This document shows positions 7,967-16,094 of a DNA stretch of 24,661 nucleotides, piece by piece (the stretch's first letter is position 1; every line of letters begins with the position of its first letter). The notes below the pieces were generated by a model. The model was not told where the DNA came from. It was given only the letters and a program-made list of their open reading frames with translations, and searched no databases. Origin of the DNA: Extensimonas sp963708545 (GTDB lineage: Bacteria > Pseudomonadota > Gammaproteobacteria > Burkholderiales > Burkholderiaceae_C); contig CAVPUD010000078.1 in the NCBI GenBank assembly GCA_963708545.1, forward strand, positions 1-24,661, read 5' to 3'. Position numbers and translations under genes: made by a program.

Positions 7967-9244
7967 ATGGAAAGTTACCTGCTCGACTGGGCCAATTTAC
8001 TGCTGCGTTGGTTGCATGTGGTCACGGCGATCGCCTGGATAGGGTCTTCGTTTTACTTCGTTTTCCTCGACAGCAGCCTCACGCCGCCGCAGGATGAGGC
8101 ATTGCGCCGCCAGGGCGTGAGCGGCGAGCTGTGGGCCGTGCACGGCGGCGGCTTTTACCACCCGGTGAAGTTCGGTGTCGCGCCGCCGCAGCTGCCCGCG
8201 CACCTGCATTGGTTTTTCTGGGAAAGCTACAGCACCTGGCTCAGCGGCTTTGCGCTCTTTACGGTGTCGTATCTGTGGAATGCGGGCACCTATCTGATAG
8301 ACAAGTCGCGCATGGACTGGCCGCCGGCGCAGGCCGTGGCGCTGGCGCTGGGTTTTCTGGTGGTGTTTTGGTTGCTGTACGACGCTATCTGCCGTATCTG
8401 GGGGCAACGCCCGCGCGGCGACGCCATCGTCGGCGCGCTGGTGCTTGGGCTCGTGGCGGCGGCGTCCTGGCTGGCCTGCCATTGGTTTGCCGGGCGCGCG
8501 GCCTTTTTGCTCGTGGGTGCGATGCTTGCCACGTGCATGAGCGCGAACGTGTTTTTCTGGATCATCCCGGGCCAGCGCAAGATGGTGGCGGCCCTGCGTG
8601 CGGGGCAGCCGGTCGATCCGCTGCACGGCTTGCGCGGCAAGCAGCGCAGCGTGCACAACACGTATTTCACGCTGCCGGTGGTGTTCGCGATGCTCAGCGG
8701 GCATTACAGTTTCCTCTGGAGCCAACCGCAGAACTGGCTGGTGCTCGTGCTCATGATGTTCGCGGGCGCGAGCATCCGCCAGTTTTTCGTGCTGCGCCAC
8801 GGCTACAAGCTTGGGCGCAATCGCCATCCGCTGCCGTATGCGCTCGTGGGCGTGGCGGTGCTCGCGGGCCTGATCTGGTGGCTACGGCCGCAGGCACAGA
8901 CTTTAGATACTGCTATATCGATAGCTAATAGCCCAAGCGTATCAAGCGCTAGAGGCCAAAATGACACTGAAAAAGTGGAGGCCGTGGTGCAACAGCGCTG
9001 CACGTCTTGCCACGGCATGCAGGTGCAGATGAAGGGCTTGCGTTTGGACCTGCCAGACAGCCTGCGCCGGCACGCGCAGGCGATCTATCAGCAGGTGGTG
9101 GTGGAAAAACGCATGCCCATGAACAATGCCACGCAGATGACCGAGGCCGAGCGCGCGCTCATCGCGCAGTGGTACATGTCGGGCGCAGCGGATGCAAGGG
9201 ACGGTGCGGCGGGTGGCGATGCGATTACGCGGGCGCGGCCTTGA
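7967..9244 (+). CDS. puuD: Membrane urate hydroxylase with C-terminal cytochrome c domain
   Basis: PuuD is an inner-membrane urate oxidase that converts urate to 5-hydroxyisourate and passes electrons to an attached c-type haem instead of oxygen. The 425-residue protein has about eight or nine hydrophobic segments in residues 10-307, with family phrases WLHVVTAIAWIGSSFYFVFLD and HWFFWESYSTWLSGF. A cytochrome c domain follows, with the haem-binding motif CTSCH at 345-349 and a candidate Met ligand in KRMPMNNATQMTEAER. ATG 7967 was chosen over GTG 7958 because the AAAGG at 7952 is then correctly spaced. The linker at residues 312-336 is unusual: it is encoded by an AT-rich repeat-like sequence. 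Other purine-catabolism genes are not in view. The 3' end overlaps the convergent TetR gene by 20 bp. Confidence 0.9.
   Translation: MESYLLDWANLLLRWLHVVTAIAWIGSSFYFVFLDSSLTPPQDEALRRQGVSGELWAVHGGGFYHPVKFGVAPPQLPAHLHWFFWESYSTWLSGFALFTVSYLWNAGTYLIDKSRMDWPPAQAVALALGFLVVFWLLYDAICRIWGQRPRGDAIVGALVLGLVAAASWLACHWFAGRAAFLLVGAMLATCMSANVFFWIIPGQRKMVAALRAGQPVDPLHGLRGKQRSVHNTYFTLPVVFAMLSGHYSFLWSQPQNWLVLVLMMFAGASIRQFFVLRHGYKLGRNRHPLPYALVGVAVLAGLIWWLRPQAQTLDTAISIANSPSVSSARGQNDTEKVEAVVQQRCTSCHGMQVQMKGLRLDLPDSLRRHAQAIYQQVVVEKRMPMNNATQMTEAERALIAQWYMSGAADARDGAAGGDAITRARP
8905..8964. repeat. AT-rich interspersed repeat inside puuD
   Basis: This short stretch is much less GC-rich than the rest of puuD. It contains a TATCGATA palindrome and a small hairpin around AGCG-TATCA-AGCGCT, then AGAGGCCAAAATG. 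It resembles a hairpin repeat I recall as scattered through Comamonadaceae genomes, from memory and not checked. It stays in frame and encodes the Ser/Ala/Asn-rich linker between the membrane and haem domains. Confidence 0.5.
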
Positions 9245-9899
9245 GCGCAGGCGTGGCTGGCGCTGTGGCCAGCGTGGGCTTGCGCGGCAGGCCCAGGCCC
9301 GCGAGGTACACGTCGAGCGTGGCACTGCCGGCTTGCACGAGGTCGAAGCCGGTGGGGTCGAGCAGCCACTGGTTGACCAGCCCTTCGAGCAGCACCTGCA
9401 GCCCGAGCACGGCGGTGTCGAGCGGCACGGGGGGTGCGACGGCGCGCACCGCAAAGGCTTTTTCGAGCGTCTGGCGGTTGCGCTGCAGGCACTCGGCGTG
9501 CACGCGCAGGTGGCGCGACTGCACGGCGCCGAGTTCATCGACGTATTCGACCTTGTGCGTGGCGATCTGCAGCACGCGGCGCGTTTGCGCGTCAGTGGCG
9601 ATCAGGTGCAGCACCTCGAGCATGGCGGCGTGCAGTTCGGCCACCGGGTCTTGGGCCTGTGCGAGCTGCTCGTGCGCGAGCATTTGTTCGAGCGGCAGGC
9701 TCACGCGCTCCATCATGGCGTTGACGAGGTCGGCCTTGTCCTTGAAGTGCCAATAGATCGCGCCGCGCGTGGCGTGCGCGGCCATGGCGATGTCATTGAG
9801 CGAGGTACGCGAAACGCCACGCGCCTGAAACAGTTGTTCGGCAGCATCGAGCAGGCTCTTGCGCGTGGCCTGCGCGTCGGCCTTGGTGCGTCTAGCCAT
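9225..9899 (-). CDS. TetR/AcrR-family repressor of the adjacent RND efflux operon
   Basis: The 224-residue protein has an N-terminal TetR DNA-binding domain: TRKSLLDAAEQLFQARGVSRTSLNDIA, then AAHATRGAIYWHFKDKADLV as the recognition helix at about residues 40-58. An all-helical ligand-binding C-terminal domain follows, similar to AcrR/TtgR/MexR-type regulators of drug pumps. The ATG at 9899 gives the canonical MARRTKADAQATR start; the longer in-frame start would run across the operator. It is transcribed divergently from the efflux operon across a 217-bp gap with a 28-bp palindrome 36 bp from its start codon, so it probably represses both directions and itself. Known relatives release DNA when hydrophobic drugs bind. 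The inducer here is unknown. Confidence 0.9.
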   Translation of the reverse strand: MARRTKADAQATRKSLLDAAEQLFQARGVSRTSLNDIAMAAHATRGAIYWHFKDKADLVNAMMERVSLPLEQMLAHEQLAQAQDPVAELHAAMLEVLHLIATDAQTRRVLQIATHKVEYVDELGAVQSRHLRVHAECLQRNRQTLEKAFAVRAVAPPVPLDTAVLGLQVLLEGLVNQWLLDPTGFDLVQAGSATLDVYLAGLGLPRKPTLATAPATPALKAAPA

Positions 9900-9934
9900 C
9901 AAAAACCCTCCAATGTGCGTGCCGATCGGGCGAA

Positions 9935-9962
9935 TATACATACATTCGCGGATGTATATATA
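9935..9962. promoter_or_regulatory. TetR/AcrR operator palindrome
   Basis: Two 11-bp arms (TATACATACAT and ATGTATATATA) flank TCGCGG and match as inverted repeats at 10 of 11 positions. The core TACATACATT...ATGTA matches the form of AcrR/TtgR-type operators. It overlaps -10-like sequences in both directions: TATACT at 9959 on plus, TATATT at 9933-9938 on minus. Confidence 0.8.
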
Positions 9963-10116
9963 CTGCGCCGCTTCATGCCGCGACCAGGCTGATGGATAGG
10001 CGCTCGCTTGGCACGCGGGATGCATGGCCTGGGACTGCAACGTTTCCCCCATTTTGTGTCGTGCTCGCCGGGTTTGCTGGCGGGGCGAACGTCTGATTTT
10101 TTATCGAAGGAACACC

Positions 10117-11439
10117 ATGCCTGCCTTGCGACATGCCGAGACTGTTCTACCGTTTTCCTCCGCGGCGCCAGCGTCGCGTTTGCGCGCCGGGCTCGTGGCG
10201 ATGGCGGTGTGTGCCACCGTGCTGTTGAGTGCCTGCGGCAAGCCCGAGGCACCTGCCGGCGCCGGTGCGCAGCGCCCGCCGCCCGAAGTGGGCGTGGTCA
10301 CGGTGCAGCCCGGCGAAGTCGGCTTGGTGACCGAGCTGCCCGGCCGCGTGGAGGCTTTCCGCATCGCGCAGGTGCGCGCGCGCGTGGCGGGCATCGTGCA
10401 AAAGCGGCTGTTCCGGGAAGGCAGCGACGTCAAGGCGGGCGAGCTGCTCTATGCCATCGACCCGGCGCCCTACCAGGCTGCCTTGCAAAGTGCCGAGGCC
10501 GCGCTCGCGCGCGCGCAGGCCAATGTGCTGCAGGCCACGGCGCTGGCCGAGCGCTATAAGCCGCTCGTGGCCGCGAATGCCGTGAGCAAGCAGGACTACG
10601 ACAACGCCGTGGCGGCGCAAAAGCAGGCCGAGGCCGACGTGGCCGCAGGCAAGGCCGCCGTGCAGACCGCGCGCATCAACCTCGGTTACGCGAGCGTCAC
10701 GGCGCCGATTGCGGGGCGCATCGGGCGCGCGCTCGTGACCGAGGGCGCGCTCGTGGGACAGGGCGAGGCCACGCAACTGGCCGTGATCCAGCAGATCGAC
10801 CCCGTGTACGTCAACTTCACGCAATCGGCCACCGAAGTGATGCAGCTGCGCAACGCCATGGCGGCGGGGCAGCTGCAGGGTGTGGGCAATGAAAACGCGG
10901 CGCGCGTGCGCATCGCGCTCGAAGACGGCAGCGAATACGCCCTGCCCGGAAAATTGCTGTTTTCGGACCTGACGGTGGACCAGGCCACGGGCCAGATCAC
11001 GCTGCGCGCCGAGGTACCCAACCCCAAGGGTGACTTGCTGCCAGGCTTGTACGTGCGTGTGCGCGTCGAGCAGGCGCAGTTGTCCAACGGCATCACGGTG
11101 CCGCAGCAGGCCGTCACGCGCACGCAGCAGGGCGACACCGTCACGGTGGTCAGCCCCGACGGCAAGCTCAGCCCGCGCAAGGTCAAAGTTGGCGCGGCGC
11201 GCGGCAACCAGTGGGTGGTGCTCGACGGCCTCAAGGCGGGTGAGCAAGTCATGGTGGACGGCTTCCAGAAGCTGATGATGCTGCCACCGGGCACCCCTGT
11301 GAAGGCCGTGCCTTGGCAGCCCGCCGCAGCAAGGGGCCCGGGGGCCAGTGCGGCCGCAGTCTCGGGTGCGCAGGCTGCGCCGGCAGCCGCCTCCTCGCCC
11401 GCCAGCGCGGCCAGCGCTCCCGCTGCAGCGCGCCAGTGA
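10117..11439 (+). CDS. RND efflux periplasmic adaptor (membrane fusion lipoprotein, AcrA/MexA type)
   Basis: This is the periplasmic bridge between the inner-membrane pump and outer-membrane channel. The 440-residue protein carries a lipoprotein signal ending LLSAC with lipidated Cys40. It then shows the adaptor order: beta-barrel and lipoyl half (PPPEVGVVTVQPGEVGLVTELPGRVEAFR), coiled-coil hairpin from about 110-180 (alternating ALQSAEAALARAQANVLQ and KQAEADVAAGKAAV), lipoyl return (SVTAPIAGRIGRALVTEGALV), and the membrane-proximal domain. The last 50 residues are an Ala/Ser/Pro tail. ATG 10117 follows GAAGGA at 10106. It is the first gene of a three-gene operon, 37 bp before the pump gene, and is presumably controlled by the divergent TetR protein. 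Confidence 0.93.
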   Translation: MPALRHAETVLPFSSAAPASRLRAGLVAMAVCATVLLSACGKPEAPAGAGAQRPPPEVGVVTVQPGEVGLVTELPGRVEAFRIAQVRARVAGIVQKRLFREGSDVKAGELLYAIDPAPYQAALQSAEAALARAQANVLQATALAERYKPLVAANAVSKQDYDNAVAAQKQAEADVAAGKAAVQTARINLGYASVTAPIAGRIGRALVTEGALVGQGEATQLAVIQQIDPVYVNFTQSATEVMQLRNAMAAGQLQGVGNENAARVRIALEDGSEYALPGKLLFSDLTVDQATGQITLRAEVPNPKGDLLPGLYVRVRVEQAQLSNGITVPQQAVTRTQQGDTVTVVSPDGKLSPRKVKVGAARGNQWVVLDGLKAGEQVMVDGFQKLMMLPPGTPVKAVPWQPAAARGPGASAAAVSGAQAAPAAASSPASAASAPAAARQ

Positions 11440-11476
11440 GCGCCCCAGTAGCTAAGAACAAAGAGGAGCGCTCTCC

Positions 11477-14400
11477 ATGGCCAAGTTCTTCATTGACCGC
11501 CCGATTTTTGCCTGGGTGGTTGCCATCTTCATCATGGTGCTGGGCGGCGTGTCGATCACGCAGCTGCCCGTGGCGCAGTATCCCACGGTGGCGCCGCCCA
11601 GCATCGTGGTGTCGTTCACCTACCCCGGTGCGTCCGCGCAGACGCTCGAAGACAGCGTGATCGCCGTGGTCGAGCGCGAGATGAACGGCGCCACCGGCCT
11701 CGCCTACATGGAGGCCGTGAGTCAGGCCGACGGCACGGGCTCGCTGACGCTGAGCTTCGAGCCCGGCATCGACCCCGACATGGCGCAGGTGGACGTACAA
11801 AACCGCCTCTCGCGCGCCACGCCGCGCCTGCCCGCGGCGGTGACCCAGCAGGGCGTGAAGGTGGACAAGTCACGCTCGAACTTCCTGCAGTTCGCCATGC
11901 TTTCGTCCGAATCGCCGGACGTCACTCTTTATGACCTGACCGACTATGCGGCGCGCAACGTGGTGCCCGAACTGCAGCGTGTGCCCGGTATCGGCCAGGT
12001 GCAGCTCTTTGGCGCCGAGCGCTCCATGCGCGTGTGGATAGACCCGGCCAAGATGCAGGGCTACAACGTCTCCACCGCCGACATCGCCTCCGCCATCCAG
12101 GCGCAGAACGCGCAGGTGTCCTCGGGCAGCCTGGGCAACATGCCCAATCTGAAAGAGCAAACCATCACCGCCACCGTGGTAGTGCCAGGGCAGCTCAGCA
12201 CGGTGGAGCAGTTCGGCAAGATCGTGCTGCGCGCCAACCCCGACGGCTCCACGGTGCGGCTCAAGGACGTGGCGCGTATCGAACTTGGCGTCGAGGCGTA
12301 CATGACTTCGGCGCGCCTCAACGGCAAGCCGGCCGCAGGCATTGGCATACAGCTCTCGCCCAGCGGCAACGCGCTCGCGTCGGCCAAGATGGTGCGTGCG
12401 CGGCTGCAGGAACTGGAGAAGTATTTCCCCAAAGGGGTGCGCTGGAGTCTGCCTTACGACAGCTCCAAATTTGTCTCGATCTCGATCGAGAAGGTGGTGC
12501 AGACCTTGTTCGAGGCCATCGTGCTGGTGTTCATCGTGATGTTTTTGTTTTTGCAAAACATCCGCTACACCCTGATTCCGACCATCGTCGTTCCCGTGGC
12601 GCTGTTGGGCACCTTCGGCGCCTTGCTGGCCATGGGATTTTCGATCAACGTGCTGACCATGTTCGGCATGGTGTTGGTGATCGGTATCGTGGTGGACGAT
12701 GCCATCGTGGTGGTGGAAAACGTCGAGCGCATCATGAGTGAGGAGGGCTTGTCGCCGCGTGAGGCAACGCGCAAGGCCATGGACCAAATCTCCGGCGCTG
12801 TGGTCGGCATCACCGTGGTGCTGGTGTCGGTGTTTTTGCCGCTCGCGTTTTTTGCGGGCTCTGTGGGCAACATCTACCGCCAGTTTTCGGCGGTGATGGC
12901 CGTGTCCATCGCTTTTTCGGCCTTTCTCGCGCTCTCGCTCACGCCGGCTTTGTGCGCGACGCTGCTCAAGCCCGTCGAGGCCGGGCATCACCACGAGAAA
13001 AAAGGCTTTTTCGGCTGGTTCAACCGCAGCTTCACCCGCAGCGCCAAGCGCTATGAAGGCTGGGTGGCCAAGCTCCTGCACCGCGGCGGCCGCATGATGC
13101 TCGTCTATGTGGCCCTGGTGGCGGCTGTGGGTTTGCTCTATCTGCGCCTGCCCACTTCCTTTTTGCCCAATGAGGATCAGGGCTATGCGCTGGTGAACAT
13201 CCAACTGCCGCCGGGCGCGGCCAACAGCCGTACCGGTGCTGTGGTAAAGCAGGTCGAGGACTTCATGCTCAAGCAGTCCGAGGTTGACAACATCGTGACC
13301 GTGCAAGGCTTCAGCTTCTCGGGGCGTGGGCAAAACGCCGGCATCGCGTTTGTCACGCTCAAGGACTGGGCCGAGCGGCCCGGTGCCGAGCACAGCGTCG
13401 ATGCCATCGTGGGGCGCGGCATGGCGGAGTTCTCGAAAATTCGCGACGCCTTCATCTTCGCGCTGAGTCCGCCGCCGATTCCCGAACTCGGTAACAGCAC
13501 GGGCTTCGCATTTCGTTTGCAGGACCGCGGCAGCAACGGCCACGATGCGCTCGTGAATGCGCGCAATCAACTGCTAGGCATGGCCATGCAGAGCCCCGTG
13601 CTCACAGGCGTGCGCCCCGACGGCCTCGAAGACGCGCCGCAGCTGCAGGTGGACATAGACCGCGACAAGGCGAGCGCGCAAGGGGTGAGCTTTGCGGCCA
13701 TCAACAACGCCATCTCGGTCGCTTTTGGCTCGTCCTACATCAACGACTTCCCGAACGCGGGGCGCATGCAGCGCGTCGTCGTGCAGGCCGATGCCCCTGC
13801 GCGCATGCAGCCTGAAGACATCCTCAAGCTCACCGCCATCAACAGCAAGGGCAACCTGGTGCCGTTTTCCACCTTTGCCACGACGCGCTGGGTGACCGGC
13901 CCCATGCAGACGGTGCGCTATAACGGCTACCCCTCGATGCGCATCGCGGGCAACGCCGCGCCGGGCTACAGCACGGGCCAGGCCATGGCCGAGATGGAGC
14001 GCCTGGCGGCGCAACTGCCCGCAGGCTTCGGCTTCGAGTGGACGGGCCAGTCGCGCGAGGAAAAGATCGCCGGCGCGCAGGCCATCGTGCTTTATGCGTT
14101 CGCCATCCTGGCCGTGTTCCTGTGCCTGGCCGCGCTGTACGAGAGCTGGTCGATCCCGTTCTCGGTGCTGCTGGTGGTGCCGCTGGGCGTGCTCGGCATG
14201 TTGCTCGCGGTGCTCATGCGCAGCATGCCCAATGACGTGTACTTCCAGGTCGGCCTCGTGACCATCATTGGCCTGTCGGCGAAAAACGCGATTCTGATCA
14301 TCGAATTCGCCAAGGACTTGCAAGCCGAGGGGCGCAGCGTGTTCGACGCGGCACTGCAGGCGGCGCACCTGCGTTTCCGGCCGATCCTGATGACCTCCAT

Positions 14401-14623
14401 GGCCTTCATCCTCGGCGTGGTGCCGCTGGCCATCGCGACCGGAGCGAGCTCGGCCAGCCAGCGCGCGATCGGCACGGGCGTGATCGGCGGCATGCTCACC
14501 GGCACCTTTTTGGCGATCTTTTTCGTGCCGACCTTCTTCGTCGTGGTGCGCAGCCTGTTCAAGGGTGAGCCGCGCCCTGGGCAGGCCGCTCCCGCAGCCG
14601 CCGCAGAACACAAGGAAAACTGA
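11477..14623 (+). CDS. RND multidrug efflux pump (AcrB/MexB family, HAE1)
   Basis: This is the inner-membrane proton-driven drug pump, which works as a trimer. Its 1048 residues equal the usual HAE1 length. It starts MAKFFIDRPIFAWVVAIFIM, which is typical. Transmembrane segment 4 holds the proton-relay pair Asp407-Asp408 in GIVVDDAIVVVENVERIM, the same numbering as E. coli AcrB. The partner lysine is Lys936 in GLSAKNAILIIEFAKDL. Two large periplasmic loops and twelve membrane segments are recognisable. An AAGAGGAG ribosome-binding site lies at 11460-11467. The channel gene follows 3 bp after the stop, so the operon is tightly coupled. Substrates cannot be read from the sequence; HAE1 pumps typically handle hydrophobic antibiotics, solvents and dyes. 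Confidence 0.97.
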   Translation: MAKFFIDRPIFAWVVAIFIMVLGGVSITQLPVAQYPTVAPPSIVVSFTYPGASAQTLEDSVIAVVEREMNGATGLAYMEAVSQADGTGSLTLSFEPGIDPDMAQVDVQNRLSRATPRLPAAVTQQGVKVDKSRSNFLQFAMLSSESPDVTLYDLTDYAARNVVPELQRVPGIGQVQLFGAERSMRVWIDPAKMQGYNVSTADIASAIQAQNAQVSSGSLGNMPNLKEQTITATVVVPGQLSTVEQFGKIVLRANPDGSTVRLKDVARIELGVEAYMTSARLNGKPAAGIGIQLSPSGNALASAKMVRARLQELEKYFPKGVRWSLPYDSSKFVSISIEKVVQTLFEAIVLVFIVMFLFLQNIRYTLIPTIVVPVALLGTFGALLAMGFSINVLTMFGMVLVIGIVVDDAIVVVENVERIMSEEGLSPREATRKAMDQISGAVVGITVVLVSVFLPLAFFAGSVGNIYRQFSAVMAVSIAFSAFLALSLTPALCATLLKPVEAGHHHEKKGFFGWFNRSFTRSAKRYEGWVAKLLHRGGRMMLVYVALVAAVGLLYLRLPTSFLPNEDQGYALVNIQLPPGAANSRTGAVVKQVEDFMLKQSEVDNIVTVQGFSFSGRGQNAGIAFVTLKDWAERPGAEHSVDAIVGRGMAEFSKIRDAFIFALSPPPIPELGNSTGFAFRLQDRGSNGHDALVNARNQLLGMAMQSPVLTGVRPDGLEDAPQLQVDIDRDKASAQGVSFAAINNAISVAFGSSYINDFPNAGRMQRVVVQADAPARMQPEDILKLTAINSKGNLVPFSTFATTRWVTGPMQTVRYNGYPSMRIAGNAAPGYSTGQAMAEMERLAAQLPAGFGFEWTGQSREEKIAGAQAIVLYAFAILAVFLCLAALYESWSIPFSVLLVVPLGVLGMLLAVLMRSMPNDVYFQVGLVTIIGLSAKNAILIIEFAKDLQAEGRSVFDAALQAAHLRFRPILMTSMAFILGVVPLAIATGASSASQRAIGTGVIGGMLTGTFLAIFFVPTFFVVVRSLFKGEPRPGQAAPAAAAEHKEN

Positions 14624-14626
14624 ACC

Positions 14627-16057
14627 ATGGCTTCGACCGTTTTCGCGCCCCGTTTGCGCTGGACTGCGGCCCTGCTGGCCTTGGGGCTCAGCGCCTGCTC
14701 TTTGATTCCGACCTACGAGCGCCCCGCTGCGCCCGTGGCGCCGCAGTGGCCCAGCGTGCCTGGCGGCGCGGCGGCGCCCGTCGCCGACACAGCCAAGCCG
14801 CAGGCGACCGACATCCGCTGGCAGGATTTCGTCAACGACGCGCGCCTGCGCGCCCTCGTGGAAATGACCCTCGCCAACAACCGCGACCTGCGCGTCGCCG
14901 CGCTCACGATAGAGCAGGCGCGGGCGCAATACCAGATCAACCGCGCGAACCAACTGCCCACCGTGAGCGCGGGGTTGACGGGCAGCTACCAGCCCGGTGC
15001 CAACGGCAACATGGCGCACGCCTACACCGTGGGCCTGACCATGGCGAGCTGGGAGATCGACCTGTTCGGGCGCCTGCAAAGCCTCAAGGAAGCGGCGCTC
15101 GCGCAGTTCTTTGCTACGCAAGAGGCGCGCAGCGCGGTGCAGACCAGCTTGATTGCCTCGGTCGTGAGCACCTGGCTGAGCCTGCAGACCGACGACGAGC
15201 TGCTCGCGCTGACCGAGCGCACGCTGGCCACGCGCGAAGAGTCGCTCAAGCTCATCCGCATGCGCTTCGAGCAGGGCGTGGCGTCCGAGCTCGACCTGCG
15301 CCAAGCAGAGTCGCTCGCCGCCACGGCGCGCGCCACGCTCGCGCAGCAAAAACGCCAGCGCGCGCTCGACTTCAACGTGCTCACCTTGCTCGTGGGCCAA
15401 AGCGTGCCCGAGTCACTGCTCGACACGCACCACGGCGTGCAATTCGTCGATGTGCCCGCAGGCATGCCGTCCGACCTGCTCACGCGCCGCCCCGACATTC
15501 GCCAAGCCGAACAGCAGCTGATCGCCGCCAACGCCAACATCGGCGCGGCGCGTGCGGCCTTCTTCCCGCGCATCTCGCTCACGGCCTCGACGGGCAATGC
15601 GAGCAACCAGCTCTCCGACCTGTTCAGCGGCGGCACCTGGGTGTGGACGCAGGCCAACCAGACCTTGCTGACGATTTTTGATGCCGGGCGCAACCAGGCC
15701 GGGCTCGATTCCGCCCGCGCGGGCCGCGAGATTGCGGTGGCGCAGTACGAAAAAGCCATACAGACGGCGTTCCGCGAAGTCTCCGACGCGCTCGCGGGCC
15801 GCGCTACGCTCGGCGACCAGGTGCACGCGCTGCAGCAGCAGGTCGATGCCGCGCTGGCCAGCTACCGCCTGTCCGACCAGCGCTACCGCAGCGGCGTGGC
15901 CAGCCACCTCGAACTGCTCGACGCGCAGCGCACGCTGTTCGCGGCGCAGCAGGCGCTCGCGCAGACGCAGCTCGCACAGCGGCAGAACCAGGTGCTGCTC
16001 TACAAGGCGCTGGGCGGCGGCTGGAGCGAGGGCGAAGCCTCGCTGGCGAAAAACTGA
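14627..16057 (+). CDS. Outer-membrane efflux channel lipoprotein (OprM/NodT family)
   Basis: The 476-residue protein has a lipoprotein signal ending LGLSAC with Cys24. Two OEP/TolC-like repeats follow; each contains long helices such as ALVEMTLANNRDLRVAALTI and, near the C-terminus, LSDQRYRSGVASHLELLDAQ, which is highly characteristic of OprM-type channels. The motif LLTRRPDIRQAEQQLIAANA near residue 285 is also diagnostic. It forms the trimeric outer-membrane duct for the adaptor and pump encoded just upstream. Its start lies 3 bp past the pump stop, implying translational coupling. A strong hairpin follows the stop codon. Confidence 0.95.
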   Translation: MASTVFAPRLRWTAALLALGLSACSLIPTYERPAAPVAPQWPSVPGGAAAPVADTAKPQATDIRWQDFVNDARLRALVEMTLANNRDLRVAALTIEQARAQYQINRANQLPTVSAGLTGSYQPGANGNMAHAYTVGLTMASWEIDLFGRLQSLKEAALAQFFATQEARSAVQTSLIASVVSTWLSLQTDDELLALTERTLATREESLKLIRMRFEQGVASELDLRQAESLAATARATLAQQKRQRALDFNVLTLLVGQSVPESLLDTHHGVQFVDVPAGMPSDLLTRRPDIRQAEQQLIAANANIGAARAAFFPRISLTASTGNASNQLSDLFSGGTWVWTQANQTLLTIFDAGRNQAGLDSARAGREIAVAQYEKAIQTAFREVSDALAGRATLGDQVHALQQQVDAALASYRLSDQRYRSGVASHLELLDAQRTLFAAQQALAQTQLAQRQNQVLLYKALGGGWSEGEASLAKN

Positions 16058-16067
16058 GCTTGCGCGC

Positions 16068-16094
16068 CGCGCTGCCTGCCGCTCAGGCAGCGCG
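16068..16094. terminator. Hairpin between convergent genes
   Basis: A perfect 11-bp stem (CGCGCTGCCTG / CAGGCAGCGCG) with loop CCGCT sits between the channel gene and the convergent EAL gene, and overlaps the last codons of the latter. No T-run follows on either strand, so it could be a weak bidirectional terminator or a 3' stabilising hairpin. Confidence 0.6.

Noticed and set aside
11870..15400. Long minus-strand frames across the pump and channel genes
   Set aside because: They are His/Arg-rich antisense frames typical of high-GC coding DNA; the plus-strand genes are unambiguous.
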